Shown here piece after piece: positions 7,452-14,850 of a DNA stretch of 18,251 bases. Made by a program: the position numbers and the translations under genes. The stretch lies in NCBI GenBank assembly GCA_018715585.1, contig DVLH01000312.1, positions 1 to 18,251 of the forward strand. Direction: 5' to 3'. Position 1 is the stretch's first letter, and every line of letters begins with the position of its first letter. The notes under the pieces are model-generated. The model saw nothing but the letters and a program-made list of their open reading frames with translations. It had not been told where the DNA came from and did not search any database. Source of the stretch: Candidatus Aphodomonas merdavium (lineage in GTDB: Bacteria; Bacillota; Clostridia; Christensenellales; Aristaeellaceae).

Positions 7452-8600
7452 ATGCATCCAGCTTTCGTAAAAAACGAAAGAAATGGGGCACAAAAGAGAA
7501 CCGGTGGGCGTATTGATATGCGCGTGCTGGTTCTTTTAGTTTTATTGTTGCTGGCGGGGCTTGTATCGCTCTTTAGCGCCAGCTATTACAACTTTCAAGA
7601 CTCCGGCGATGCATTTGCCAAGGTGCGCCAACAGTTGGCGGGCATTGCACTGGGCGCGGTGGCAATGGCGGTGCTCAGCCGGATTGATTATCACCTTTTC
7701 CAAAAGACGTCGGTCGTGTTGGCGCTGCTGGCGCTCAGCGCGGCGCTGCTGGCGGCGGTGCTCGTGCCGGGCATCGGCGTTTTGGCAAACGGCTCGCGCC
7801 GTTGGCTGCGCATCGCGGGGGTTAGCTTTCAGCCTTCGGAGCTGGCAAAGTTCGCGATGGTCGTGTTTATGGCGAAAGCGCTGGATAACAAGGGCGCGCG
7901 CATCCGCAAACTGTGGGGGATTGTGCCTCCGCTGCTCGTGCCTGGCGCGATGTTTCTGCTGATTTTGCAGCAACCGAATCTTTCCACCGCGGGGAGCATC
8001 CTGATTGTGGCGTTTGTGATGGTGGCAGTGGCGGGGGCGCGCAAGGTCCATCTGGCGCTTTTTGGTGTGGGTGGGCTGGCGCTCGGTGCGTTTTACGCCT
8101 GGAGCGCACCGTACCGGCGCGAACGCCTTCTTTCCTTCCGCGATCCGTTCGCCAAGATGAGCGATGAAGGCTATCAGCTGTCGCAATCGCTCATTGCCAT
8201 CGGTTCGGGAGGGCTTTTCGGGATGGGGCTTGGGCAGGGGCGCCAAAAGACGGCGTATCTTCCGTATCCGGAGTCGGATTTTATCTTCGCCTCCATCGCC
8301 GAGGATTTTGGGCTGTTCGGCTGTGCGGCGGTGGTGGTGCTATTTGTGCTCTTCGTCTATGCGGGGGTGCGCGTGGCGCTGCGCTGTCCGGACAGGTTTG
8401 GCTGCCTGCTTGCGGCGGGCATTACGGCGATGATTGGCGTGCAGGCGTTTTTGAATATGGGCGTTGTGGTCGGCCTTCTGCCGACGACGGGACTGCCGCT
8501 CCCCTTCTTTAGCGCGGGTGGGACGTCCATCAGCATTTTTATGGCGGCAGTCGGCGTGCTGCTGAATATTTCACGCTTTGACGAGATGCGGGTGCGCTAG
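7452..8600 (+). CDS. ftsW: FtsW/SpoVE-type SEDS peptidoglycan glycosyltransferase
   Basis: Polytopic membrane polymerase that links lipid II into glycan strands, partner of the class B PBP encoded upstream. The 382-residue protein has about ten hydrophobic helices and the SEDS signatures NGSRRWL (113-119), FQPSE (126-130), QQPNLSTAG, LGQGRQKTAYLPYPESDFIFA with the conserved aspartate D276, and the end motif TTGLPLPFFSAGGTS. ATG 7452 is preceded by AGGAG at 7441-7445. An internal ATG at 7518 would begin right at the first helix and has no such site. FtsW, SpoVE and RodA cannot be fully separated by eye; position in the dcw cluster supports FtsW/SpoVE. It is the last gene of the operon here. 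Confidence 0.93.
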   Translation: MHPAFVKNERNGAQKRTGGRIDMRVLVLLVLLLLAGLVSLFSASYYNFQDSGDAFAKVRQQLAGIALGAVAMAVLSRIDYHLFQKTSVVLALLALSAALLAAVLVPGIGVLANGSRRWLRIAGVSFQPSELAKFAMVVFMAKALDNKGARIRKLWGIVPPLLVPGAMFLLILQQPNLSTAGSILIVAFVMVAVAGARKVHLALFGVGGLALGAFYAWSAPYRRERLLSFRDPFAKMSDEGYQLSQSLIAIGSGGLFGMGLGQGRQKTAYLPYPESDFIFASIAEDFGLFGCAAVVVLFVLFVYAGVRVALRCPDRFGCLLAAGITAMIGVQAFLNMGVVVGLLPTTGLPLPFFSAGGTSISIFMAAVGVLLNISRFDEMRVR

Positions 8601-8689
8601 GCAAAGATTTGCCGCTTTGCCGCTGCGCCGGTTTCGTTGTCCGGCCTTGCTGCACGCAAGGCGAGAGGATAAAAGATGCGCTTTTCCTT

Positions 8690-8724
8690 GCATGCCGGTT
8701 TTGCATGCGCCAAAACCGGCATGC
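8690..8724. repeat. Perfect 14-bp inverted repeat after ftsW
   Basis: GCATGCCGGTTTTG (8690-8703) and CAAAACCGGCATGC (8711-8724) are exact reverse complements around a 7-base loop. No T-run follows on either strand, so it is not a standard intrinsic terminator by itself. It lies in the 191-base gap between the converging ftsW and YkgJ-type genes, directly before a better terminator. It may be a REP-like palindrome, an RNA 3'-end protecting hairpin or a protein site. Confidence 0.6.
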
Positions 8725-8740
8725 CCCAAAAGCACGGCTA

Positions 8741-8773
8741 CGCCTGCGCGCTAGCGCAGGCGGTATTGTTTTT
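8741..8773 (+). terminator. Intrinsic terminator of the wall/division operon
   Basis: CGCCTGCGC (8741-8749) pairs perfectly with GCGCAGGCG (8754-8762) across a GCTA loop, followed by a T-rich tract GTATTGTTTTT (8763-8773). It stands 140 bases after the ftsW stop and just before the end of the opposing gene. The rest of the 8601-8791 gap holds the 14-bp palindrome and no gene-like frame. Confidence 0.65.
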
Positions 8774-8791
8774 CAGCTCATTTTGCAGCGT

Positions 8792-9286
8792 TTAAAAGTG
8801 CTCGTATGCGTCCAGATGGCGCGAAAGCGCCTCAAAATAGGCCCTGCAGGCGGCGTCGGCAAACAGATCCTCCATCACTGCGCGGACGGCTTGGACAAAT
8901 GGTTGAGAAAGCGCACGGAGGCCTTGTTCCATCAGCGGGCAGACGGGCCAGGCACGCACGTCCATTTCAAGGGCCAGCTTTCCTTCGCGTATGCGCGGCG
9001 TCAATGGGAAAATGCGGCAGGCGAGCGGGCGCGCGCTGCGAAGGCATGTTCCGTCACAGGTATAGAGAAATTGACCGGGGAAAGTGGGACAAGGCGTTAA
9101 AAGAGCATGATCCGGCCCTGTGGCAGGATAGAGCGCTTCTTCGCCGGGAAAGAGCACCATGCCGCCTTTGCCTTCTTCGTCACCGTGGCAACACGCAGCG
9201 CCGCAAAGTTTGCCGCAGTCCATTTTCAAGGGCGTGAGAGTTGCCAGCGCCTGGCGTGCTTTGAGAATCCTCTGCGTTGCGGTCAT
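8792..9286 (-). CDS. YkgJ-type cysteine-cluster protein
   Basis: A 164-residue soluble protein with a cysteine pattern of the YkgJ family (putative zinc or iron-sulfur cluster binders, no established reaction). The cysteines include DCGKLCGAACC (C24, C28, C32, C33), then C66, and YTCDGTCLRSARPLACRIFP (C77, C81, C90), with another at C116. The gene is read from ATG 9284-9286 on the minus strand, with AGGAGGG (complement of 9298-9304) 11 bases upstream. It is convergent with the wall operon and divergent from the methyltransferase gene, whose -35 element overlaps its start region. The opposite strand is also open for 143 codons, but only this frame shows a recognisable family. Confidence 0.85.
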   Translation of the reverse strand: MTATQRILKARQALATLTPLKMDCGKLCGAACCHGDEEGKGGMVLFPGEEALYPATGPDHALLTPCPTFPGQFLYTCDGTCLRSARPLACRIFPLTPRIREGKLALEMDVRAWPVCPLMEQGLRALSQPFVQAVRAVMEDLFADAACRAYFEALSRHLDAYEHF

Positions 9287-9314
9287 TGCAGTTTAAACCC
9301 TCCTGATGTATAAT
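9286..9314 (+). promoter_or_regulatory. Promoter of the methyltransferase gene
   Basis: A perfect -10 TATAAT (9309-9314) lies 17 bases after TTGCAG (9286-9291). Transcription would begin near 9321, about 20 bases before ATG 9340. The ATG at 9313 lies inside the -10 element and so cannot be the translation start if this promoter is used. The -35 overlaps the first codon of the divergent YkgJ-type gene, so the two genes share a compact control region. Confidence 0.65.
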
Positions 9315-9339
9315 GAAATGTATCTATGGGGGTGTTTCT

Positions 9340-10590
9340 ATGCGCTTTTTTCCGGCAGCGTGTCTGACGGAGACGTTCTTTGGCAAGGGGCCGGGCGGAA
9401 CGCTGATGCTGGGGGATTTCCGCCAACGGGCGGAGGAACTCGTCCACCGGTTTGAAGGAACGGTGCAGACGGTTTATTTGGATCCGCCGTTCAACACGGG
9501 GAAAGAGTTTGTGCTGCGCCAGCGCTGCGGCGAGGCGGGCTGGCGGGATGGGAAGCCCGTGTTGCAGCTTCCTGCCTATAGCGATGCGTGGACGGACGAG
9601 GCGCAGCTGATAGAAATGCTCGAAGCGGCCGCCGTGACAAGCCGCGCGCTTTTGAAAAAAGACGGATCATTTTTCATGCATATCGATTCGCGCCTGCACG
9701 CGCGCGTGCGCCTGATGCTGGACAAGGTCTTCGGCGAAAAAGCGTTTGTGAACGAGATCATCTGGGCGTACAAAAGCGGGGGCCGTTCGGAGCAGCACTT
9801 CAGCCGCAAGCATGACATCATTCTCTTTTACCGCAAATCGCCGCGCGCATATTTCAACATCGCCGCCGTGGGCGTGCCGCGCGCGCAGGCGCGTAGCAAC
9901 CATATGCGCCGCGCAGTGGATGATATGGGCCGTCCTTACCGTGCCATTATATCACAGGGCAAGGAATACCGCTACTACGACGACGACCTTGTCTATCCCG
10001 GCGATGTGTGGGACGACGTGTCCCACCTACAGCAGAAGGATCCACAGCGCACGGGGTATGACACGCAAAAGCCGGCGCGGCTGCTGGAGCGGATTATTGC
10101 CTGCTCGACGCGGCCAGGGGATTTGGTTTGCGATTTGTTTTCCGGCAGTGGCACCGCCCCGGCCGTCGCTGCGCAGATGGACCGCCGTTTTCTGGCGTTG
10201 GACGCCTCTGCACTGGCCATTGCCGTCACGCGCAAGCGCCTGTTGGGCGATGCGTTCCGGCTGGAAGCCCCCACGCAGACGGGGGAGCCCGTTCTCAAAG
10301 GCGGTATGCGCAAGGGGATCGGCTTTTTGGAAGCTTGGGTAGACGAATACGGCTTGGAGGCGGGGCTGTGCCCGCTTTCGCTCGCCGGCGACAGCGCGCT
10401 GGACCAGCTCTCGCTCGGTTATGTACGAGGAAGCGTGTTTTATGCGTATGCAAACGCGGCCAGGAGCAAGCTTTCTCCCGCGCTGCCGCAGGCACTGGAA
10501 GTGCCGATGTTAGACGGGCAGCTGGCAATGCTGACGGTGGATGTGCTGGGCAGGCGTATGCTGCACCTGTTGGAGGATGATGGGACATGA
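9340..10590 (+). CDS. Orphan beta-class DNA methyltransferase (N6-adenine or N4-cytosine)
   Basis: S-adenosylmethionine-dependent DNA methyltransferase of 416 residues. The catalytic motif D48-PPF-NTG comes before the AdoMet-binding motif F267-SGSGT, the order of beta-class amino-methyltransferases. Other family landmarks are MHIDSRLHARVR, the EIIWAYKSGG segment, DVWDDVSHLQ and TQKPARLLERII. The region after residue 305 (about 110 residues) is not a known domain to me. ATG 9340 is chosen over ATG 9313 because of the GGGGGTG site seven bases upstream and the promoter position. No restriction endonuclease or specificity subunit is nearby, so it looks solitary. Its stop overlaps the next start (ATGA), suggesting joint function with that gene. 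Confidence 0.88.
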   Translation: MRFFPAACLTETFFGKGPGGTLMLGDFRQRAEELVHRFEGTVQTVYLDPPFNTGKEFVLRQRCGEAGWRDGKPVLQLPAYSDAWTDEAQLIEMLEAAAVTSRALLKKDGSFFMHIDSRLHARVRLMLDKVFGEKAFVNEIIWAYKSGGRSEQHFSRKHDIILFYRKSPRAYFNIAAVGVPRAQARSNHMRRAVDDMGRPYRAIISQGKEYRYYDDDLVYPGDVWDDVSHLQQKDPQRTGYDTQKPARLLERIIACSTRPGDLVCDLFSGSGTAPAVAAQMDRRFLALDASALAIAVTRKRLLGDAFRLEAPTQTGEPVLKGGMRKGIGFLEAWVDEYGLEAGLCPLSLAGDSALDQLSLGYVRGSVFYAYANAARSKLSPALPQALEVPMLDGQLAMLTVDVLGRRMLHLLEDDGT

Positions 10591-11150
10591 GCAACCGGTA
10601 TAGCTTGTATCAACTTTACATGGCATGCCAGCAGCATCTTTTAGCGTCCCTGTATACTGAACAAGATGATCCCGACGCGTTTAACGCAGGCTATGTGGAA
10701 GCGGTGACGCAGCGGCATGTGCTCCTTTGGAGCGTGACGCCTTGGGGACAGCACGACGGATGGTTGTTGCGGCGCACAGAAGATATTTTACAGGTTTACA
10801 TGGGGGATGATTACGAAATCCGCCTGCAAATGCTTGTGCGCTTGGAGGGAGAGAGCTATGCACCGCTGCTGAATCCCCCCCTTGCCCCGGGTGAGGATTT
10901 GCTGCGCCGCGTGTTGGCGCTGGCGCTTGAGCGTGGGGAAATGATCAGCGTGATGACGGCGGAAGATACGTTTACGGGGAAAGTGGCGTCATTGGACGAC
11001 CTGCGCGTGGCGCTGGATCTGGTGGACTTTTTTGGCGAGCCAGATTCGCGCATGCAGTTTGCCCTGCGGGATATTCAGCTGGTAGGCTTTGGAACGTCCG
11101 AGGAAAAAATGTTTCAGAAATTGAGTGAAAACAGGCCCAAGCTCGTTTAA
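10587..11150 (+). CDS. Unknown protein with an internal duplication, coupled to the methyltransferase
   Basis: I do not recognise this 187-residue soluble protein, which has no signal peptide or membrane helix. Residues 32-83 and 129-179 share a pattern: F-x(1-2)-G-x-V, then V-x-L-x-x-V, G-x-x-D, a D-I-x-x-V step and a C-terminal E-x(3)-Q-x-L. This suggests two copies of a small beta-rich domain, with short helical leaders. The order of strands (G-x-V, hydrophobic strand, loop, D-I-x-x-V) is reminiscent of Sm-like barrels, but that is inference from pattern only. The start ATG overlaps the methyltransferase stop, so translation is coupled. A possible terminator overlaps its end. Confidence in it being a real gene is high; its function is unknown. 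Confidence 0.8.
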   Translation: MSNRYSLYQLYMACQQHLLASLYTEQDDPDAFNAGYVEAVTQRHVLLWSVTPWGQHDGWLLRRTEDILQVYMGDDYEIRLQMLVRLEGESYAPLLNPPLAPGEDLLRRVLALALERGEMISVMTAEDTFTGKVASLDDLRVALDLVDFFGEPDSRMQFALRDIQLVGFGTSEEKMFQKLSENRPKLV

Positions 11151-11169
11151 TACACAGAGCCCTGTTTTT
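11128..11169 (+). terminator. Possible terminator overlapping the end of the duplicated-domain gene
   Basis: AAAACAGG (11128-11135) pairs with CCTGTTTT (11161-11168), and inside it GCTC (11141-11144) can pair with GAGC (11157-11160). The right arm ends in a T5 run (11165-11169). The large internal bulge makes it weak. The next ribosome site starts 12 bases later, so it may only reduce transcription into the secreted-protein genes. Confidence 0.4.
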
Positions 11170-11194
11170 ACATGCGATAAAAAGGAGGGATCCG

Positions 11195-11926
11195 ATGAAA
11201 CGGAAAGCGATTGCATGGTTCGCCGCATTGTTGGCGGTGTTGATGTTCGGGACGTTTGCGCAGGCGGATGCGTTGGAGGATTTGCTGGCGGCTTCCAGCC
11301 TAACGCAGGAGCAGGCAACGGAATTTCGCGCGCTGATGGAGCAAGTTTCCCCGGCGCTTTCACAGGAGGATATCGCCACGCTGTTGGAAGCGTATGAACA
11401 AAGCCTGCCCTCCGCCCAACAGACGGGAACGCTGGCAGATGGCCGCTACTCCCTGCCTTCTGGGCTGTCCGTGGCGGTGCCGGAAGACTGGCAGGTGGTT
11501 CAGACGCAGGGCGTTGCCGCGATCACGCTTGTGGGGCCAACCGCTGTGAGCGGGACGCCTAACATCACCGTGACGGTGCTCGAGCAGGAGCAGGAGACGT
11601 TTGAAACGGCGGACCAGGCATATTGGGATAACATTTATAGCGCACTGCTGCCGGGATTTGCCTCCACGTCGCTGGACAGCTTTGACTACCAGGACGTCAG
11701 CGCGCATGAATATGTATGCTCCTATGGCGAAGAAGGAGCGCGCGTTGTGCAGTATCAAATGTATTTTAACCGCAACGGCAAAGCGTATGCCATTACGCTA
11801 ACAACGCCGGATGATAATGAAACGTTCTTGCAGTCCATCACTTCATTTGACAGCGTAATCGCTTCGATGGGATTTGGCGATACCACCTGGGCGCCGCAGA
11901 ACGTGACCGCCGAGGCGAACGGCTGA
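11195..11926 (+). CDS. Secreted protein, possibly PsbP/MOG1 (DcrB-like) fold
   Basis: A 243-residue protein with a clear Sec signal peptide (MKRK, a hydrophobic core to residue 20, and predicted cleavage after AQA at 24) and no lipobox. A helical, Gln/Glu-rich segment (25-72) precedes a domain of about 150 residues. That domain starts YSLPSGLSVAVPEDWQVV and ends with YQMYFNRNGKAYAITLTT and a short FLQSITSFDSVIASM helix, a layout seen in PsbP/MOG1/DUF1795-type proteins that bind partners or stabilise extracytoplasmic complexes. That fold assignment is inference from the strand pattern. AAGGAGGG (11182-11189) six bases before ATG makes the start firm. It is the first of three adjacent secreted proteins. 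Confidence 0.82.
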   Translation: MKRKAIAWFAALLAVLMFGTFAQADALEDLLAASSLTQEQATEFRALMEQVSPALSQEDIATLLEAYEQSLPSAQQTGTLADGRYSLPSGLSVAVPEDWQVVQTQGVAAITLVGPTAVSGTPNITVTVLEQEQETFETADQAYWDNIYSALLPGFASTSLDSFDYQDVSAHEYVCSYGEEGARVVQYQMYFNRNGKAYAITLTTPDDNETFLQSITSFDSVIASMGFGDTTWAPQNVTAEANG

Positions 11927-11962
11927 TTTTTCCGCCCGATACGCACAAATGAGGAGGCAAAG

Positions 11963-13426
11963 TTGCGTTTACGCTTTTTGACATGCCTGTTGTGCTTGAC
12001 GCTGCTCGCAACCCCAGCCTTGGCACAGACGAATGAACCGACGAGGGCGATTTATTGCCGGGGCATTGAACGCCTGCAAGATGCGCTTTCACAGGGCAGG
12101 GCAGTACAATGGACACTAACGATGGACCCGGAAGAAACGGACTTGCTTTCGGGAGGGGCGCGGATATTGCTATCCGCGCTTTCCCTTGGAGGGCTGACTT
12201 GGGCTGGTGAAAGCGGCGGAACGCTTTCGCTGGCGTTGCAAACGGACGGGGAAACCGTGTTGCGCCTGCAGCAAAAAACGGCCGACGGCCTTACGGGGCT
12301 GAACGTGGATGGCACGTGGTTTGCCGCGGACGCGGCGCTGACGGCACAGGATGCGCAGTCGTTGCCGTTTGGGACGCTGGGTGCGCTGCTGCTCTTGTTT
12401 GATTATGATGCGCTGCGCGAGGGGGAAATCCCCTATCTAACGCCCGTATATGATAGCGGGGAGACGCTCTGGCGGCTTGCCTCGCCGTATGTGTGGGATA
12501 ACGACCGGCTTAGCACAGGATCGGGCCAGACGAGCCATGCGCTAACCTATCAGATTGACACGCAGGGATTCCGCGAGATTGCGGATGAGTTTGCCACATG
12601 GCTTGAGGAGTCGCATCTTTTTTTGCCGGGAATTAGCCAGCAGAGCGTAGATGCGTTTATCGAAAAAGTACGGGTACTTGCGCAAAGCGCGGTGGTATCG
12701 CAGGATCTCAAGGCGAATGTGACCTTTGGCGAGGGAGATCTGATGCGTACCGCCAAAATGAGCGGGACGGTTCAAACGAACGGCCACTCGGCAGGCGTTT
12801 CCTATACGTATAGCTGTGGCGTTTCCAACACGCGCCTGACGCGCAAATACAGCCTGCGCTATGAACCCTCTCAGGGCGATACGGTTTCGCTCTCGGCAAC
12901 GTATTTGACGAGCTGCTCGGGCAACGGCGGCGCGGCGCAGCAGCTTTCCGTCAGCGCAAGCGGGGAATACGACGGACAGCCATACAGCATCCGCTTGCAA
13001 AGCGATATCACGAACCGCTATAGCCTCGATGAAAAGGATGCGCTGGAGGAAGCACTGACGGGAGAGCTCAGCGCGAAAGTGCAATACGCCGGGGAAACGG
13101 TGCTAGAGGGATCGTTCGCGCTGGATAGCAGCCTGTTCTCCACAAGCGATGCGCAGACGCTTTCATGGAACGGTACGCTGATGGGTGACGTGCAGTCGCG
13201 CGAGATATTGCTTTTTGATGGTACGCTGGCGTTTACCCTCGATGTGCTCGATGTGGGCGAACCGCCCGCGTTTGCACTGAACGAGGTTGTGCGCGTTGAC
13301 GGCGGCGATGAAAGCATACTGGAAAATGCCCGCACAGCGTTCGGGAATGTGTGGGAAAGCGCCGTCAAGCGCATTGCCTTCTTGCTCCCGAATGCGCTGC
13401 AATATGAAATTTCCATCACCGAATGA
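11963..13426 (+). CDS. Large secreted beta-rich protein of unknown function
   Basis: A 487-residue protein starting at TTG 11963, with GAGGAGG (11951-11957) five bases upstream. The signal peptide ends at ALA (residue 21). The mature part begins with short amphipathic helices and alternating strands (up to a GTWF motif near residue 117), then a long segment of Thr/Ser-rich alternating strands (about 245-440), and a C-terminal helix with a NALQYEI tail. No enzyme motif, lipobox, cell-wall anchor or transmembrane helix after the signal is visible. The following gene product has the same general layout, suggesting a paralogous pair. A lipid- or ligand-binding fold of the LolA/LppX type is one guess from the strand pattern. 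I do not recognise the family. Confidence 0.8.
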   Translation: MRLRFLTCLLCLTLLATPALAQTNEPTRAIYCRGIERLQDALSQGRAVQWTLTMDPEETDLLSGGARILLSALSLGGLTWAGESGGTLSLALQTDGETVLRLQQKTADGLTGLNVDGTWFAADAALTAQDAQSLPFGTLGALLLLFDYDALREGEIPYLTPVYDSGETLWRLASPYVWDNDRLSTGSGQTSHALTYQIDTQGFREIADEFATWLEESHLFLPGISQQSVDAFIEKVRVLAQSAVVSQDLKANVTFGEGDLMRTAKMSGTVQTNGHSAGVSYTYSCGVSNTRLTRKYSLRYEPSQGDTVSLSATYLTSCSGNGGAAQQLSVSASGEYDGQPYSIRLQSDITNRYSLDEKDALEEALTGELSAKVQYAGETVLEGSFALDSSLFSTSDAQTLSWNGTLMGDVQSREILLFDGTLAFTLDVLDVGEPPAFALNEVVRVDGGDESILENARTAFGNVWESAVKRIAFLLPNALQYEISITE

Positions 13427-13440
13427 ACAGGAGGAACCGA

Positions 13441-14688
13441 ATGCGCAGAAGCCGCTTTTTTAAGCGCTTGGTGGTGCTAGCTGTCATGTTGGTATTTTTG
13501 GCGTCCACGGCATTGGGCGACGGCGCGCGCGATGCGCTTGAAGCCGGGCTAACGCTGAAAACGACGGTTACGTGCGAGTGGGCAGGCGCGAAATTGCTGG
13601 AAAAGGGACTGAACGACGCGCTTGAGAGCGTGTTGGAGCAATCCCAGTGGGAGTTCGCATCCTCCTGGCCGGGGCAGGGCGTGGGCAGGCTTCTCTCGTT
13701 CGACTGGCTTTTGCAGGGATCATCCGTGCTGGATTGGACGGGGATGCGCCTTGCGGACAGCTGGTTTGAGCGTTCAAATCTTTTTGAGGGAAAGACGGTT
13801 TGCTTGGCATCGACGGCGGAAATCGCTCAGACGCTGCGCACGCTGCGGGAAGCGTTTGACGCGTGGCAGCAAAGTGCGCTGACGCAGACGGAGGAGACGC
13901 TTGCGAACATGCGCCTGAACATGATGGTCGTCACGCGCGAGGAAATGCTTGCACTGGGGCAGGCTGTTTGCCAGGCGCTTACGCAGAGCGATGCCATTTG
14001 GTCGCCGCAGGCTCTGGGCAGCGCAGGGGTGATGGGCGAGGAAAGCGCACGGTTGTTGCAGGTTGCACGTGAGGCGGTACAAGGTGGGCCGGATTGGCTG
14101 GACGAGCATCTGCCGCAGGAGAGTAACGCGATCATCTGCATCGATTACGATACCGAAGGCAACGTACTGCTGCGCCAGGCAGATGTAACGCTAGGCAGCG
14201 ATCTGCTGCACGTGGAATGGACGCTCGCCGAAGATGGCGGATTGGGCGAGCTAACGGTGGATGGCTCGTTGCAAGGGACAGTTGTAATGCTTCGTTTTGC
14301 GCGGACAGCGGGCGCGAAGGAAAGCGTGAGCGCTACATTCCGCCTCGAGCGCGAAGGGCGCGCCATTTTGGTGGAGGTGACGGATTCCGTCTCCGGCAGC
14401 GGTAAGGAGTATACGCGGCGCACGCAGGCCGCCCTATCGTTGGAAGGGCCAGAGGATGCCAGCGGAAAATTACTGACGCTTACGGCCAAAACGTCCGCCG
14501 AGGAAGAGGCAATTGCCCGCCCGGATGAGGCGTCAGAAATCCTCTTCCCTGCGGAAATGGATACAGCGGAGCTTGAAACATTTTTCGCTCATGTGCGCGA
14601 AGGGTTCTTTCAGCTGGTCTATACGGTCATCGGCCGCTTGCCTGCCGATGCAGCGCTCCAGCTGCAAACAATGCTGGGAATTGAATAG
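13441..14688 (+). CDS. Secreted protein of unknown function, likely paralogue of its upstream neighbour
   Basis: A 415-residue protein with a basic start (MRRSRFFKR), a hydrophobic core and predicted cleavage near TALG at residue 26. I place the start at ATG 13441 because AGGAGG (13429-13434) lies six bases upstream. The in-frame ATG at 13423 overlaps the preceding stop but has no ribosome site and only adds MNRRNR. A helical N-terminal half (30-230) with a DSWF motif near residue 106 is followed by alternating beta strands (about 230-350) and a final helix, FFAHVREGFFQLVYTVIGRLP. The order and spacing parallel the upstream 487-residue protein (GTWF near 117, final helix ending LLPNALQ). No catalytic motif is seen. 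A strong terminator follows, closing this three-gene secreted unit. Confidence 0.8.
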   Translation: MRRSRFFKRLVVLAVMLVFLASTALGDGARDALEAGLTLKTTVTCEWAGAKLLEKGLNDALESVLEQSQWEFASSWPGQGVGRLLSFDWLLQGSSVLDWTGMRLADSWFERSNLFEGKTVCLASTAEIAQTLRTLREAFDAWQQSALTQTEETLANMRLNMMVVTREEMLALGQAVCQALTQSDAIWSPQALGSAGVMGEESARLLQVAREAVQGGPDWLDEHLPQESNAIICIDYDTEGNVLLRQADVTLGSDLLHVEWTLAEDGGLGELTVDGSLQGTVVMLRFARTAGAKESVSATFRLEREGRAILVEVTDSVSGSGKEYTRRTQAALSLEGPEDASGKLLTLTAKTSAEEEAIARPDEASEILFPAEMDTAELETFFAHVREGFFQLVYTVIGRLPADAALQLQTMLGIE

Positions 14689-14707
14689 CGCGGCTTTCCT
14701 GCGGCGC

Positions 14708-14744
14708 AAAGCCCGTTCCTGAGGTAAAGGGGAGCGGGCTTTTT
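14708..14744 (+). terminator. Intrinsic terminator of the secreted-protein operon
   Basis: AAAGCCCGTTCC (14708-14719) pairs with GGAGCGGGCTTT (14731-14742), including one G-T pair, around an 11-base loop, and the right arm runs into T5 (14740-14744). It begins 20 bases after the stop of the third secreted protein and is well formed. Confidence 0.85.
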
Positions 14745-14754
14745 GCTGGAAAAA

Positions 14755-14777
14755 CCGCTCAACGCTGCGTAGAGCGG
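14755..14777. repeat. Inverted repeat upstream of the XRE regulator gene
   Basis: CCGCTC (14755-14760) and GAGCGG (14772-14777) form a 6-bp inverted repeat with an 11-base centre. It lies 74 bases before the regulator's start codon, in a 106-base stretch without a clear promoter by eye. A dyad of this spacing could be an operator for the regulator itself, but it is short and could be chance. Confidence 0.25.
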
Positions 14778-14850
14778 CGGAATTCTACGTTTCATGCGTG
14801 TTATCTGGGATCAATATGCCGTATCCTAGCGCCTGGAAGGAGGAAAACGA

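Noticed and set aside
8806..9237. Plus-strand open frame opposite the YkgJ-type gene
   Set aside because: The minus frame has the conserved cysteine cluster; this one has Arg-rich shadow composition and no ribosome site.
9313..9339. Upstream ATG at 9313 as the methyltransferase start
   Set aside because: It lies inside the -10 hexamer and lacks a Shine-Dalgarno, whereas ATG 9340 has one.
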